The position numbers and the translations under genes were made by a program. This document shows, piece after piece, positions 11,217-22,524 of a stretch of 64,000 nucleotides of DNA; within the stretch, counting starts at the first letter, position 1; every line of letters begins with the position of its first letter. Under the pieces are notes generated by a model. The model searched no databases, was not told where the DNA came from, and worked only from the letters and a program-made list of their open reading frames with translations. The stretch comes from Cristatella mucedo (lineage: Eukaryota > Bryozoa > Phylactolaemata > Cristatellidae): assembly GCA_009760855.2 (NCBI GenBank), contig WPIO01000005.1:7273001-7337000 (forward strand). Direction: 5' to 3'.

Positions 11217-12208
11217 ACAATAATAATAATACACTTGATAAAGCACCCTCAGAGAACTCAATCTCTTTCTAGGCGCTTTATATTTGCTGCAAAGGAAACA
11301 CAATCGAATGGTGAGTGGTATCATGCTTGATAAACAACATGAATAACATGGTTAGGGGTGACATGCATAGGGTCAGCATGCAAGTGCGGTTAGTGGGAGC
11401 ATGCACAATGTCAGCATACATAAGCACATAAAGGACAAATCACAGGGACCCACTAAATGCTGTCCTAAATAGGTTCGTTTTTAATTTCTGTTTAAATGTG
11501 GTCAAGTCAGGGGATGTCGTGATGCAAGTCGGGAGTGAGTTCCAGGCTTTGGGTGCATACTAACTAATGCACGGTCTCCAAAGGATTTGAGGTTGGCACG
11601 AAGTATTGGTAAACTCTGGGATTCCAAAAGCAGGTGGTACGATGCTTGGCCTGGTGGGGGAGTAGATCTGGGAGATAGGCTGGAGCCAGAAAATGAAGGG
11701 ACCTAAAAGTGAGCGACAAAACCTTGAAGCCGATCCGTTGTTTGACTGGTAGCCAGTGCAGGTCGGCGAGAAGTGGTGTGATGTGGCAACTGGGACGCTC
11801 ATGACAGACAAGCCTGGCTGCAGAGTTTTGCACCAGCTGTGGCGCCTGATTGCACATGCAGGTAGGCCAGCAAGCAGTTAGTTACAAAAGTCCAGACAGG
11901 ATGTCATAAATGCATGGACCGACTTACATGTGGTATTCCTATCTAAACAAGCCTGAATTTCAGTAATGTTATGTAGCTGAAAGTAGGCAGACTTGATTGT
12001 GGAGCTGATGTGGTCGTCCAACGAAAGGTCACTTTGGAACATGACAGCTAGATTTCGTGCAGATTCAACAGGAGATATGCTGGCAGAGCCGTTTTTGAGC
12101 GTTAGCCTTTCCAATTACTAAATCACACTCGGTTTGCTCATAACTAGTAAGTTAGTTTAAACATCGTTTAATTTAAGAAAATTTGCTGCCATCCATGTGC
12201 GGATGTCA
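11217..12208 (-). mobile_element. LINE family 1, antisense copy (3' portion), interrupted
   Basis: Minus strand from TGACATCCGCACATGGATGG (the DIRTWMAANF region) through DLSLDDHISS, LQLVQNSAARLV and RIDFKVLSLTFRSLHFLAPA to the 3' UTR, stem and tail at 11217. Several frameshifts are present. Its 5' continuation is at 12753, displaced by the insertion at 12209-12752. Confidence 0.9.
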
Positions 12209-12752
12209 GCAATCGGATTGACTTCAAGGTTTTGTCGCTCACTTTTAGGTCTCTTCATTCTATGGCTCCAGCCTATCTTTCAGAGATACTACCCCATCAG
12301 GCAAAGCATCGTACCACTCGCTTTTCGGAATCCAACAGTCTAGAAATACCTCGTACAAACCTTAAATCCTTTGGAGACCGTGCATTTAGCTCGTATGCTC
12401 CCACAGCCTGGAACTCCCTCCCGACCTGCATCAGAACATCCCCTGACCTGACCACATTTAAAAGAAACTTAAAAACATACCTATTTAGGACAGCATTTAG
12501 TGGGTCCTTGTGATTCGTCCTCGATGTGCTTATGCGTGCTGACACTGTTCATGCTGCCACTAACCACATTTGCATGCTGACCCAGTGCATGTAACCCCTA
12601 ACCATGTTATTCATTTTGTTTGTTTTTCAAGCATGATTTTACTTACTATTCTATTGCGTATCACTTTGCAGCAAATGTAAAGCGCCTAGAAAGAGATTAA
12701 GTTCTCTGAGGGCGCTTTATCAAGTGCAATATTATTATTATTATTATTATTA
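12209..12752 (+). mobile_element. LINE family 1, plus copy inserted inside the antisense copy
   Basis: 5'-truncated at RIDFKVLSLTFRSLHSMAPA. An intact 93-codon frame (12232-12513) covers SFGDRAFSSYAPTAWNSLP to FKRNLKTYLFRTAF, then the UTR, stem and (ATT)n up to 12752. The first few bases (GCAATCG) are of uncertain origin. Confidence 0.92.
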
Positions 12753-12915
12753 TCAATACATGCAGTAAGGGAGTTAAGAGAATTCACTAGCCGATGAAGT
12801 GATAACCAAAGCACAAGCAAGCAATTGGAAAAAAGTGCAAAAGCCAGCTGCATGAGAGCAGACAGCATATGCAGACAAATATTATTTGTTGATTGTGGAA
12901 AATGGCAACCCAATC
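12753..12915 (-). mobile_element. LINE family 1, 5' continuation of the antisense copy
   Basis: The minus strand reads LNSLTACID and stops exactly where the 11217-12208 copy resumes (D-I-R). Similarity is clear for 12753-12785; beyond that the match to the 5985 copy is weak. Confidence 0.75.
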
Positions 12916-12952
12916 AGCACCCCACCCACCCAACAACGAATTAAAGGAGCTG

Positions 12953-13546
12953 TTGCAGTTGCCACATTACTCCACTTCTCGCCGACCTGCACTGGCTACC
13001 AGTCAAGCAATGGATTGACTTCAAGGTTTTGTCGCTGACTTTTAGGTCCCTTCATTCTATGGCTCAAGCCTATCTGTCAGATATACTACCCCATCAGGCC
13101 AAGCATCGTACCACCCGCTTTTCGGAATCCAACAGTCTACAAATACCTCATACAAACCTCAAATCCTTTGGAGACCGTGCATTTAGTTCATATGCTCCCA
13201 AAGCCTGGAACTCCCTCCCGACCTGCGTCAGAACATCCCCTGACCTGACCACATTTAAATGGAACCTAAAAACACACCTATTTAGGACAGCATTTAGTGG
13301 GTCCCTGTGATTCGTCCTTGATGTGCTTATGCGTGCTGACACTGTGCATGCTGCCACTAACCACATTTGCATGCTGACCCTGTGCATGTCACCCCTAACC
13401 ATATTATTCATTTCGTTTGTTTTTCAAGCATGATTTTACTTACCATTCAATGGCATTTCACTTTACAGCAAATGTAAAGCGCCTAGAGAGAGATTAAGTT
13501 CTCTGAGGGCGCATCATCAAGTGAATTATTATTATTATTGTCAGCA
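12953..13546 (+). mobile_element. LINE family 1, 5'-truncated copy
   Basis: Starts in CHITPLLADLHWLPVKQ and runs through the C-terminal region, UTR, stem (here GCATCATC in place of GCTTTATC) and (ATT)n. The 13029-13310 frame is open. Confidence 0.9.
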
Positions 13547-13865
13547 ACACTTCCTCAAAAGCAGCGCTGCCACATGGCATGACACTGTCATACAATCATC
13601 TACCAACCTGATGCCCATAGTGAAAGCCACCCAAGACGATATGCATGGTTTAAGGAATCCCTTTCCTCAGGGGACAATGGAGGGTAGGGCATGTGCCGAT
13701 GCCTGCTCAGACGGAAATGCTGTGCTACATTAAGCCTTGACAGCTTGCTAGGGTATATCTGTGAATTGCACTGTCATGGCATGGCTACAACAGCTACCTG
13801 TACATGCCGATGCTAGGTTACACCCATACACACTTACGGCATACACACCACTGGCGTGAAAACCA

Positions 13866-13868
13866 ACA

Positions 13869-13923
<55 letters not shown>
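13866..13923. repeat. (CA)n microsatellite
   Basis: About 29 CA units, nearly pure. Confidence 0.97.
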
Positions 13924-13924
<1 letters not shown>

Positions 13925-13989
13925 CGAGGACACATACAAGCATCCATGCACATGCACTCGTGCATACATGCATATGCATGCCTCATTTG

Positions 13990-15605
13990 TGATTTAATTT
14001 AAGTGAAGGTCATGTTAAAGGTGGTTGCTGGACGGTGGAGGTGCTGTCATGTTGTAAAGTGCTGTTTCCCTTGTGTGATTGTGGCATGGTGTTTTGATCT
14101 TTTTTGTATTACTGCTAAAATTTGTGATCTTGGGATCACGGACATTTTGTTTCATAGTTTATTGTGTTATAGTTTTATTGGGTTATGGGTTATATGGGAT
14201 TATGGCTAAATGAGTTGATGTTTTACAAGGGTGAGTCACTGCCTTGACAGGAGCTGGCAGTGGGAAACAGGAGAGGGGAGAACGGCTGTGTGGTTTAATG
14301 CTGCGAGCGTTGACGGAATACACTAGTGTTGAAACCTCCCTCGGTGTCTGCCTTTCGTCCTTTGTGTACTGGCGCGTGCTTGGTGTCAGAGGGTCAGCTT
14401 ACAGTATGCACAAACACAGACGCACATAACACATGTAACCAACAACTGTGGTACAGAGATATGGATGCAATGGATGCATGAATGCAAGCTGAGAAGCAAA
14501 TGTTGGGCTTCGATGCTAAGCATGAAAAGGCAGAGCACATCTTTTCTTTCAGTGATGAGAGGCCTGCCTAATTATTCTATTGACACAAAGAGCACTAGCT
14601 CATGGTAGCAATGCAGTGCCGGTTTCCATAGTGAGCCAAGGGTTTTTAATGGCAGCAAGTGCTGCAATGCAATTTAAATGAGACCTTGACTTGAACTAAC
14701 TTTGTCATATGCTGCAGTTATTCCACACTTCAAACGGGATGCACACATAACACGGTTTAGGAGATCCCTCAACCGATGCATGTAAGGGCTCATATTTGTC
14801 CTCTGCAGACTCAGAGTTCCATTAGCATTAGATAATAAAAGGATGAATATGCATAATTCTGGGAATTATGTTCAGTTCGCAGAAAAGACCAGCACTTGAA
14901 CTACTGATTGATCAAGCTGCTTTAGGGGCATTTATTCGTGCAAGTAACCCTCCAGCAGTTGGCCAATCAGGCTAGCCTACAGAGCACACTATTCCCTTAC
15001 AGCATGCCCACAAGTCGAGGCAGACTATGCTGATATAGCCACCAAGTATGCCTATTGCTAGGATTGGAAGCTCGATGGCTGCTACACAAGTTCCTTCACG
15101 TTTCTAGCACGAGCCCTTTGCAAGGACACAGCTGGCAAACTAAGGCCAGTACACATCCCTTCCAATTCCACAATACACTTTGACACTATTGGTATAATTT
15201 GGAGTGAAGAACACGATCGTCGACTGTTTACACCAACTCGGGGATGTCTTATTTGAAGCTCTAAGAAAAAGCAGGTAAAAAATTGATCCTGAATAATGCA
15301 TGAGGATAGTTGCACCCATGCCAGACCCAAGAGAGAAAGTGATTAAATATAGCACAGAAGTCACTTCTTATTAGCTTAGGTCAATACACGATTAAATAAT
15401 GTAACATTATTTACTAAAATGACCGCATGGGATGAAATGCAGTTAATTGCTAGAAAAAGCTGAATACTATCAGGTAAATATAGTAGCATAAACTTATGAT
15501 GCTACTTGTATATATCTATGTCTTTATCTGTACCCGAGAATATATAAACACGTGTATAATACTAGTAAATGTAGATCTACCTGCATACACACATAAGCGT
15601 GTGTG
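13990..15605. other. no recognised gene
   Basis: Unclassified sequence. Short ORFs near 14003-14429 and 15082-15364 lack family or splice support. Confidence 0.4.
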
Positions 15606-15613
15606 AGTGCATG

Positions 15614-15680
<67 letters not shown>
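15606..15680. repeat. (GCGT)n(GT)n compound microsatellite
   Basis: About 9 GCGT units merging into a GT run. The alternating purine-pyrimidine tract could adopt Z-DNA. Confidence 0.95.
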
Positions 15681-15682
<2 letters not shown>

Positions 15683-16302
15683 CTGCAAATCCTGAGGATT
15701 GACTAATAACCTTGGCTAATTCATTTTTTCATGGACTGCTGGCCAACAAAATTTCACCAGAGCATATGATTTGCATGAGTTAGCAATATTTGTAATAAGC
15801 CGGACATGCTACCAACCTTATTTTACCAGGTGGAAAATATGCACAATGACCTTGCTTTTGTAGTAACTGTGGCAATTTCTGGCTACTCACATAGTCACCA
15901 TTCGTGAGCGGGATATTATTCTCCAGTACCGTCGGAGCACTGCTAAGTAAGATTTATTTGATGCATCTAGTATCCAACTCTATGAAAATGTATCCCATCA
16001 ACTGTATTGGGCATTTTTTCTGAAATCATCGAGAGTTTGAGGCATGCTAATTTGAGCATCCACAACCATAAGTTTGATATGGTTCAAAGAGATGCTAAAA
16101 TTCGATGGTAGGGTGGAAAGGAAAAATCAAACAGCGCTTGCTGGTAAACTAGGAACTAAAGAATTCGTTAAAATTGCATCCAAGGTTTTCATGATCTCAG
16201 TTTGCTATATGAATGCACTAAATTAAACTCTCGTCTAATAATTTCAGGAAACACATTACAACAGTGCAGGTCACAATGGTTTTGGTATCTGATCAATATA
16301 AA
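15681..16302. other. no recognised feature
   Basis: AT-leaning unclassified sequence. Confidence 0.4.
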
Positions 16303-16443
16303 TGCATATTATTCATTTGTATAGTGCCCCAAGAGAACTTAATCTCTATTCAGGCGCTTCACATATGCCACACGGCCCGAGCCCACGACCTCGGCCAGAC
16401 CTTGGTCAGGGCAAACACCTTAACCACTGCGCCAAACCAGAGA
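16303..16443 (-). mobile_element. SINE B, antisense copy
   Basis: Minus strand: CTGGTTTGGCGCAGTGGTTA head (box A), CGTGGGCTCGGGCC (box B), CATATGTGAAGCGCCTGAAT, AGAGATTAAGTTCTCTTGGG and a GCACTATACAAATGAA tail. Confidence 0.9.
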
Positions 16444-17082
16444 GACGTTTGCCAAGACTTCTAAAGCAGTGTTGTAGTGCTCAATGGCTCTTTTTTCATC
16501 AGAAAATGTAGTGAGCTGGTTTATTGCCCTAACTGGACTACCGATTTCTTGCACATTCTCAAAGCCGATCTGGCCTGTGTATGTGCATGAGCAAAACAAG
16601 AAGTCTCAAACCTTGAATATTCCCCAAACTAGTGCCTGAGACAGTTGTTAAGATGCATTTTTCTAGAGAGCTACATTAGGCACATCCAAAAAATCTCACT
16701 TCACCATAGACCGATTGTGCTGCCAAAAACTATCCTTTGCAAACAGCATACTTTTGAGTTTCATGGTGGGCAGGGGAGAGGACGAACAGCCCGAAGGATT
16801 TAAGGAGGGAGACCCCAGTAGCCAGTTTAGATTGAATCGAAATTTAATTTGAAGAGGGCCGAGGAATGTCAGGGGAAGGCAAGGTGACTGGAGTGCCGAG
16901 CGGCCAGGGTTTAGCCAGAAGGATCCATGGAGCAGGATCGGCAGAGCCAGACGGTGAGTCGGCCAGTCAGCGACCAGGTCGAGTCCTCGCAATGCAGGGA
17001 GCACGTGCACGCGCACATACCACCTTTCGATGACAGTAGGAGTTCCAAAGTAGGTTGTTCTGCAGAAGGCTCGAGAGAGACA

Positions 17083-17088
17083 GCAAGC

Positions 17089-17119
<31 letters not shown>

Positions 17120-17181
17120 GAAGAGAGGGAGAGAGAGAGAGGAGAGAGAGAGAGGAGAGAGAGGAGAGAGAGAGAGGAGAG

Positions 17182-17228
<47 letters not shown>
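17083..17228. repeat. (GA)n microsatellite with GGAGA interruptions
   Basis: About 145 bp purine-only on the plus strand. The ORFs over it are repeat artefacts. Confidence 0.97.
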
Positions 17229-17232
<4 letters not shown>

Positions 17233-17439
17233 GAGCGTTTTCGAGGGTTTATGGGACAGGTCGTTTTTCTAGAGAGCCTTCGGGGAACAAGGAGTTTCTG
17301 CAGAGCCATTGGCAGCATGAACCGGGGCTGATAATTGTTTCTTCGGCAGAAGTGCCCTGGTTATAGGGTGAAGTCCCTACATGCATCTTGCTGAGTGCTT
17401 GTGAGGAGTGTGGAGATAAAACTGAACTAGATGCCACAA

Positions 17440-17565
17440 TGTTCGCTTGCTAATAAAGTATAGTAAAATCCACTATTTGTGTGTATATCTCGGTCCCGTC
17501 CTCACTACTAACTCATGACCCCATAAAAACAGTTAGTAGGTTGGCACCAGAGACGCTGTAGGCAC
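17440..17565 (+). other. possible solo-LTR 3' end (weak)
   Basis: AATAAAG followed by TATATCTCGGTCC and, at the end, GGTTGGCACCAGAG, which has the look of an LTR end and a primer-binding site. A similar order (AATAAAG, TATCTCACCC, TTTGGCACC) occurs at 33182-33260. No gag or pol reading frame is nearby. Confidence 0.25.
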
Positions 17566-17640
17566 GACGACCTGCTTATTGCACATCTACTCGGCAGTTG
17601 GCTATGCCCCTTGCCCAGCACCTCTGGTTACAGACACGTG

Positions 17641-17665
17641 CCACACACACACACACACACACACA

Positions 17666-17714
<49 letters not shown>

Positions 17715-17755
17715 ACTCATCATTTGATCGTGTTTCCTTTGCAGCAAATGTAATA
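17641..17755. repeat. (CA)n/(GCAC)n microsatellite joined to a LINE family 1 tail scrap
   Basis: CA and GCAC units to 17711, then about 45 bp matching the LINE 3' UTR (ATTTGATCGTGTTTCCTTTG and CAGCAAATGTAA). Confidence 0.85.
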
Positions 17756-18028
17756 TGCTGCAACATTTAGCGGATTGCTCGATTTAGCGAGTTCTGGCTA
17801 ATCTTGGTTGAGTGGTAGCACTGATTCAGAAACGTCTGATCTCAGAAACAGAATTGTTTCTGTATCAGAAACATTCTATCTCAGAAACAGAAACTGAAGT
17901 TGCCACCAATGGTCAAGCTGGCTATAGACAGACGTTGGTAGTAGAGCTTAGAAATATCACTGTCCTCGAGTAAAATATAAGATGCATGGCCACGCAAAAA
18001 GATGCCTTGACCGATCTTTAGTTTGCCA

Positions 18029-18111
18029 TGAGACCACCATAGATACATCGATATAGTTAGCCGTGAGACTACCATAGATACATCGATATAGTTAGCCGTG
18101 AGACCACCATA
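18029..18111. repeat. 35-bp tandem repeat, 2.4 copies
   Basis: Unit TGAGACCACCATAGATACAT plus 15 bases: two full copies (18029-18063, 18064-18098; one mismatch) and a partial third. Confidence 0.9.
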
Positions 18112-18139
18112 CAGTTCTTTTAATGACACACAAGGCCAA

Positions 18140-18600
18140 GACCACGTCTTGGTTCCTCCATTCCTGGCCAAACTGCGGCACCAGATTTCAGCCTCCTCGA
18201 GTCCTCAGGTCCTGTATGGACAATAAATTAGCTGTACCATTCATCGCCATAAAGACCGTTGGCTACAGAAGCTTTAACTTTGCAGGTCCTAGACTGTGGA
18301 GCTTGCTTCCACGATTCTTATGCAATGACAACTACTCTCCTGCTGCCGACTATGGCTCATCCTTTTCAGCGGCCCTGAGCTGCTACTTCCATGCTACTCA
18401 CTACATCAACTGCTCTGCTAACTCTGCTATGCTTCCCACTTTCTCTTTGTTGCGTGAGATGAAGTCAGCTGGCTGCCGAATGCGTACCAAAAGCCGCTTA
18501 GGCTTTTGAGTACACGACACACACAATTCTCCTGCATAACACCCACATGGTCTGTGTGGCTTTGTGGAGTTACAGACGGAGATACATTACATTACATTTT
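18140..18600 (+). mobile_element. LINE family 2, C-terminal fragment with 3' end
   Basis: Open frame to 18509 with FNFAGPRLWSLLPRFL, a SSFSAALSCYFHATHYINC segment and PTFSLLREM. The GPRLW-SLP segment corresponds to the C-terminal part of L2/CR1-type LINE proteins. It ends GGAGTTACAGACGGAGATAC then ATTACATT repeats, shared with the 53555 copy. Confidence 0.82.
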
Positions 18601-19835
18601 TAAGGTGTCTCCCTTGGGCTACAGACATCGCAGGTAATGCCATGTAACCAGAAATAGGCAGCATGCAGAACAAAATACCCTCTACAAAACGAACATGTCA
18701 AGCACACACACTATCTTAATTTTTTCTGAGTCCCCACATAAGCAGCACTATCAAAACTGTGTTTTGAACACAATCGTGCATATACAAACTTATCTGCCTT
18801 CGCGAGATCTGTGCCTTGAAGAAGGAACTGGGGCAAGTTGGTCGACTTCAAATGTCAATCCAAAGTAAATTAACTAGCTCATACTACAGATTAAGCAGAA
18901 AGACAAGAAATACTAGCACAAGTTCATGAAAGCAATCCAGTGGTAAGAAAACCTACTATGACGGAGCTGATACACTGCATACTTTGACAGTGAAGGCGAT
19001 TTGTGCTCTGGGCAACCTTAGGAAAGTTTATTTTCTTATGACCAAAGAACCTGGTGCTACTACTGCAGTGCTGCTTGCATCACTTCTAGAACAGATATGC
19101 AGACAGAACAGAGTGTCTACTTCTAATGCATCCCGTGAGGCTATCTGCTTGCCTAAAAAGAGATTTGCTGTATTTTACAGTACACAAGTCCACCTTTTCT
19201 TTGTTACCAACATTTGGGGTCAGATAATGGAGATGGGGCTTATACACGGAGGTTACTTTTTGCTTTAATATTGCACTGAAAAAAGTACCTGCTTTGGATG
19301 CCACCCAACAATGATTAGCTGGTCTCTAAAATGTGCTCGATAGGCTAAGAAGTTTCAAAAGTGTGGCATTTCAAATGCAATAGACAGCACAGAAGATAAT
19401 GCAGTCTATGAAGAGAGTGACGGCAACAAGGAAGATAACAGAGTTTCCACCAAATTTCAAGCCTGCGATATGAACAAGGAAGATGGAGAGAGCTTCATCA
19501 CCATTCCTCACGCAGAGGATAGTGATAATAACACGAGTGATTATTACGAGTCTCGAGATTGTTCAGTTCATTCAGCTTTTTGAATAAAAAAAAGATTTTT
19601 CCGAAAATTTGGGGGACAATTTATCGGGGCTTATATACGGTAGCTCTTTTTGGGTGCAATACAAATTGTTATCGTTATAATTATCATCACTACCTGCTTG
19701 CAGCAAGTAGCCACCCAGTGCTAGAGAACTTGGACAGCAGACACACATGGCAGCAGATAGCTTTCATAGGCTAGTATCTGGGATCTGTACATAATGTACT
19801 GCTCTGCTGAAGTGTTTGAACAATTCTAAATAACA
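18601..19835. other. no recognised gene
   Basis: Unclassified. ORFs at 18984-19268 and on the opposite strand have no recognised domain. Confidence 0.4.
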
Positions 19836-19983
19836 TATAATTAATTTGTACAGTGCCCCAAGAGAACTTAGTCTCTATTCAGGCACTTCACATATGCCTC
19901 CGGGCTCGAGCCCGCGACCTCAGCTAGACATTAGTCGGGCTTGGTCGGGCAAGCATCTTAACCACTGGACCAAACCAGCTTAA
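19836..19983 (-). mobile_element. SINE B, antisense copy
   Basis: Minus strand head CTGGTTTGGTCCAGTGGTTA, box B GGGCTCGAGCCC, CATATGTGAAGTGCCTGAAT, then GAGACTAAGTTCTCTTGGGG and the tail. It has a small internal duplication (GGTCGGGC-type) between the boxes. Confidence 0.9.
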
Positions 19984-20257
19984 AACATATAGAGATACTG
20001 CCAGAAAAAAACAAGATGAGCTGCACCGTGAGTACTGTATAACTGGTTATTCGATCAGCCGTGCAAATAGAAAGTGCAACATGGTAGCAATGAAAATGCT
20101 TTACTGATACGAGTAAGATGTTATTTAGCCATTTAGCACAAGCATCTGAGAAGTTACCATGAGCTATTCAGTAATAGGCAATTTATACGCTAGATTAAGG
20201 CAGAATGCAAAAAACCAGATGCTTTCAGTAACCATGTGGTCAATTTAGACATCTCAG

Positions 20258-20260
<3 letters not shown>

Positions 20261-20311
<51 letters not shown>

Positions 20312-20355
20312 TCACTTTCTCTCTCCCTTCTTTCTGTCCCTCTCTCTTTCTGTCC
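20261..20355. repeat. (CT)n microsatellite with CTTTCTGTCC variants
   Basis: CT run to about 20306, then degenerate CT-rich units. Confidence 0.95.
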
Positions 20356-20600
20356 CTCTGACAGTCTCCAAGACAGTCAGTCTCTAGGAGGCTGACTCCA
20401 AAAACTTAGTGGAGGGCTTTTTAATAGGCTATTCCTCCAGATGTGCTGATGCTGTGAGCAGCAGGATATTCAGGATTCCTTCGTTTCTTCATTTGCACTT
20501 AGATGACTCCAATCCCTGTCTAATCCTTTCCTGAAATTTTTGGTATTTAAAATATGAAATGGCCAATGGCCATCTGCAATGTGTCTAGGTGAACATAATT

Positions 20601-20673
20601 TCACCTTAAGCAGCAAAGATCCCTCGACCTCTGGTTTTCTGGGCCAGTGCTCTATTGATTGAGCTATCAAGAC
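20601..20673 (-). mobile_element. tRNA-derived sequence, third SINE type or tRNA pseudogene
   Basis: The 73-nt minus strand reads like a tRNA: GATAGCTCAATCAATAGAGC gives a good D-arm and box A, and CTGG...CCAG gives an anticodon stem. The acceptor stem does not pair and the T-arm is broken, so it is not a functional tRNA. Confidence 0.6.
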
Positions 20674-20699
20674 TATTGCAGCATTGCACTCAATGTGAA

Positions 20700-20812
20700 G
20701 CCGAGCTGGTTTGGCCCAGTGGTAAAGGTGGATGAGGCCGTGGGCCCAAGCTCCGTGGCATATGTGAAGCACCCGAATAGAGATACAGTACTCTTAGGGC
20801 GCTAAACAAATG
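20700..20812 (+). mobile_element. SINE B, plus copy
   Basis: GCTGGTTTGGCCCAGTGGTA head, box-B region diverged (GCCCAAGCTCC), then CATATGTGAAGCACCCGAAT, AGAGATACAGTACTCTTAGG and GCGCTAAACAAATGA. Confidence 0.88.
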
Positions 20813-21753
20813 AGATAGTATAAGCTTGGAGCGTAGGACATAAACCTCCCCTTACGTGCTGGAGCACAATTCTGATCAGAATGCATAAGTATGTTTTAGC
20901 TGCAAGTAGTGCCAAGCTTCAACAATTGCACCCATTGCACTGTCTCCAGGAACCCCAGATTACATCTGTTGTTTGACTCACAAAGGTCTTTTGCTTACTC
21001 ATCTGCAGAGGATTCTTTTCAGATCCTTTGCCAACTACTTTTCAGATCCAGCCCATCGTTTCCAACGATCAAATCAATTATCGTGTCAACTATGTAAGCA
21101 CAAAAGGGGGCATACCTAAAGCCACTAGCAAGCTAATGGAACAAATATCAAGATTCTAGTGAAGTTATCATAAAGTGAGAGGGGTGCCTGAGACGGTTGG
21201 ATAGATCTTGTAGTAGTTGTAAGACAAATGCTGCTGATACCGATGCCCGTAGACCAATGGGAATTTCTGTTTACGCAGTTCAGCAAATATTGCAGGCATA
21301 TAAGCAGATCCAAAGAGGCTCAGCTCAGCATACCCATTAGAATCCACCTCGTTATCATTCGATTTCAGCAGCATCAGGTGATTGCTCTGGTACGAACGTC
21401 ACGCCACCAGCTGAGTGGCAGTGCTCGTCAGTCTAGTTTGGTAGCAGGCGAATTTGCCGGCACTTCCTGGCGCCCAACGAGGCGACGTGGAAATTTCCAG
21501 CATAAAGACTGCCTTACTAGGACCTTTACAGAATTTCCAGATGCCAAAAAGCCAATCGAGACACCATGCTGCTCTGCATTCTGCCTGTTGCACTGAGGGG
21601 CCCATTGCCCGCTACACGAAGGCGCACACAGAGATCCCCAACTGCTGCGTCAGCACTCCGCATCGGCCCACGGCGATCTCAGCTGTGTTGCTCACGGCCT
21701 GCAGTTTCATGCCTACCACTGCCCTTCTGACAGCACCCAAACAAAGCTGCTGC
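20813..21753. other. no recognised gene
   Basis: Unclassified, becoming GC-richer after about 21,400. Overlapping ORFs on both strands at 21228-21771 have no family resemblance. Confidence 0.4.
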
Positions 21754-22277
21754 CTAGGTGAACACTCGTAGCCTAGCAATGCTGACCAATGTACCACTGC
21801 AAAATGATGAGCAGGAGAGGCACCGATCAGGATTCGTACCAGCGATGAGAGAGTCGTCATCCCTATGCCTCCCTCACCCGGGTCGTGGAGATGACTGCAC
21901 CACCAGCGGAAGCAACGGCAGCAGAAGATGACCATCCATGCTCTTCCACTTATCAGCAACGGCTAAGACACTGGACGCATGTACCTTGAGCTCCACTCAC
22001 ACGATTTGCCAAGGCGTGCCAACGATGCCAATACAACGATAATGCGCTGATTTTCGTGTAAAGGAGAAGGAATGTTGTGCCCATGATGCTTTGCATGGGC
22101 TCCCAGTCGCTCGTCTACCAGCTCAGTTCGCCGATGAAAGCCCAGACGGCCTGGCCCTAAGGGCCCGGCCCTCTGAGCCCGGTCCTCTTCATCGATAATG
22201 GAATGGACCCTGCAGTTGTCCAAGTCTCGGTTGTTTTCGATGGAAGAGCCGATGCCCTGGTGTTGGTGGCTCTGAGG
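21754..22277 (-). other. chain of three exon-like segments (22001-22277, 21878-21962, 21754-21796), unidentified
   Basis: Minus strand. Segment 1 follows acceptor cactatcag, stays open for 92 codons (including HSIIDEEDRAQRAGPLGPGR) and ends at T/gtgagt. Segment 2 follows gtcttag and ends GG/gtgagg. Segment 3 follows attttgcag and reaches a stop at 21754-21756. All phases agree. Against it: the first intron would be only 38 bp, no family is recognised, and the region is GC-rich so open frames are likelier by chance. It lies on the same strand as, and downstream of, the PH-like exon. Confidence 0.2.
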
Positions 22278-22524
22278 CTGATAGTGTTGGTGTGGCCGCC
22301 GGCAAGCAGGTGGACCGACTTTACTCTTCCTACCTACAGGCTCCTTACAGCAGTGGCTAGGTCAATCAATGACACTTAGGCAGAAATGTCTTGGCAGTGT
22401 TTCTCCCCGGCATATATATATATATATGAGAGTATATGAGAGGGCAGCCGCCATGAATGGGAGGGTGCTGACTGTATGGAAGCTGCACAACGACTTTTGA
22501 AAAGTAATCACCGACGTTAGTATT

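Noticed and set aside
14240-14400. Possible LTR end (TTGGTGTCAGAGGG)
   Set aside because: Only one primer-site-like word and no second copy seen in the window.
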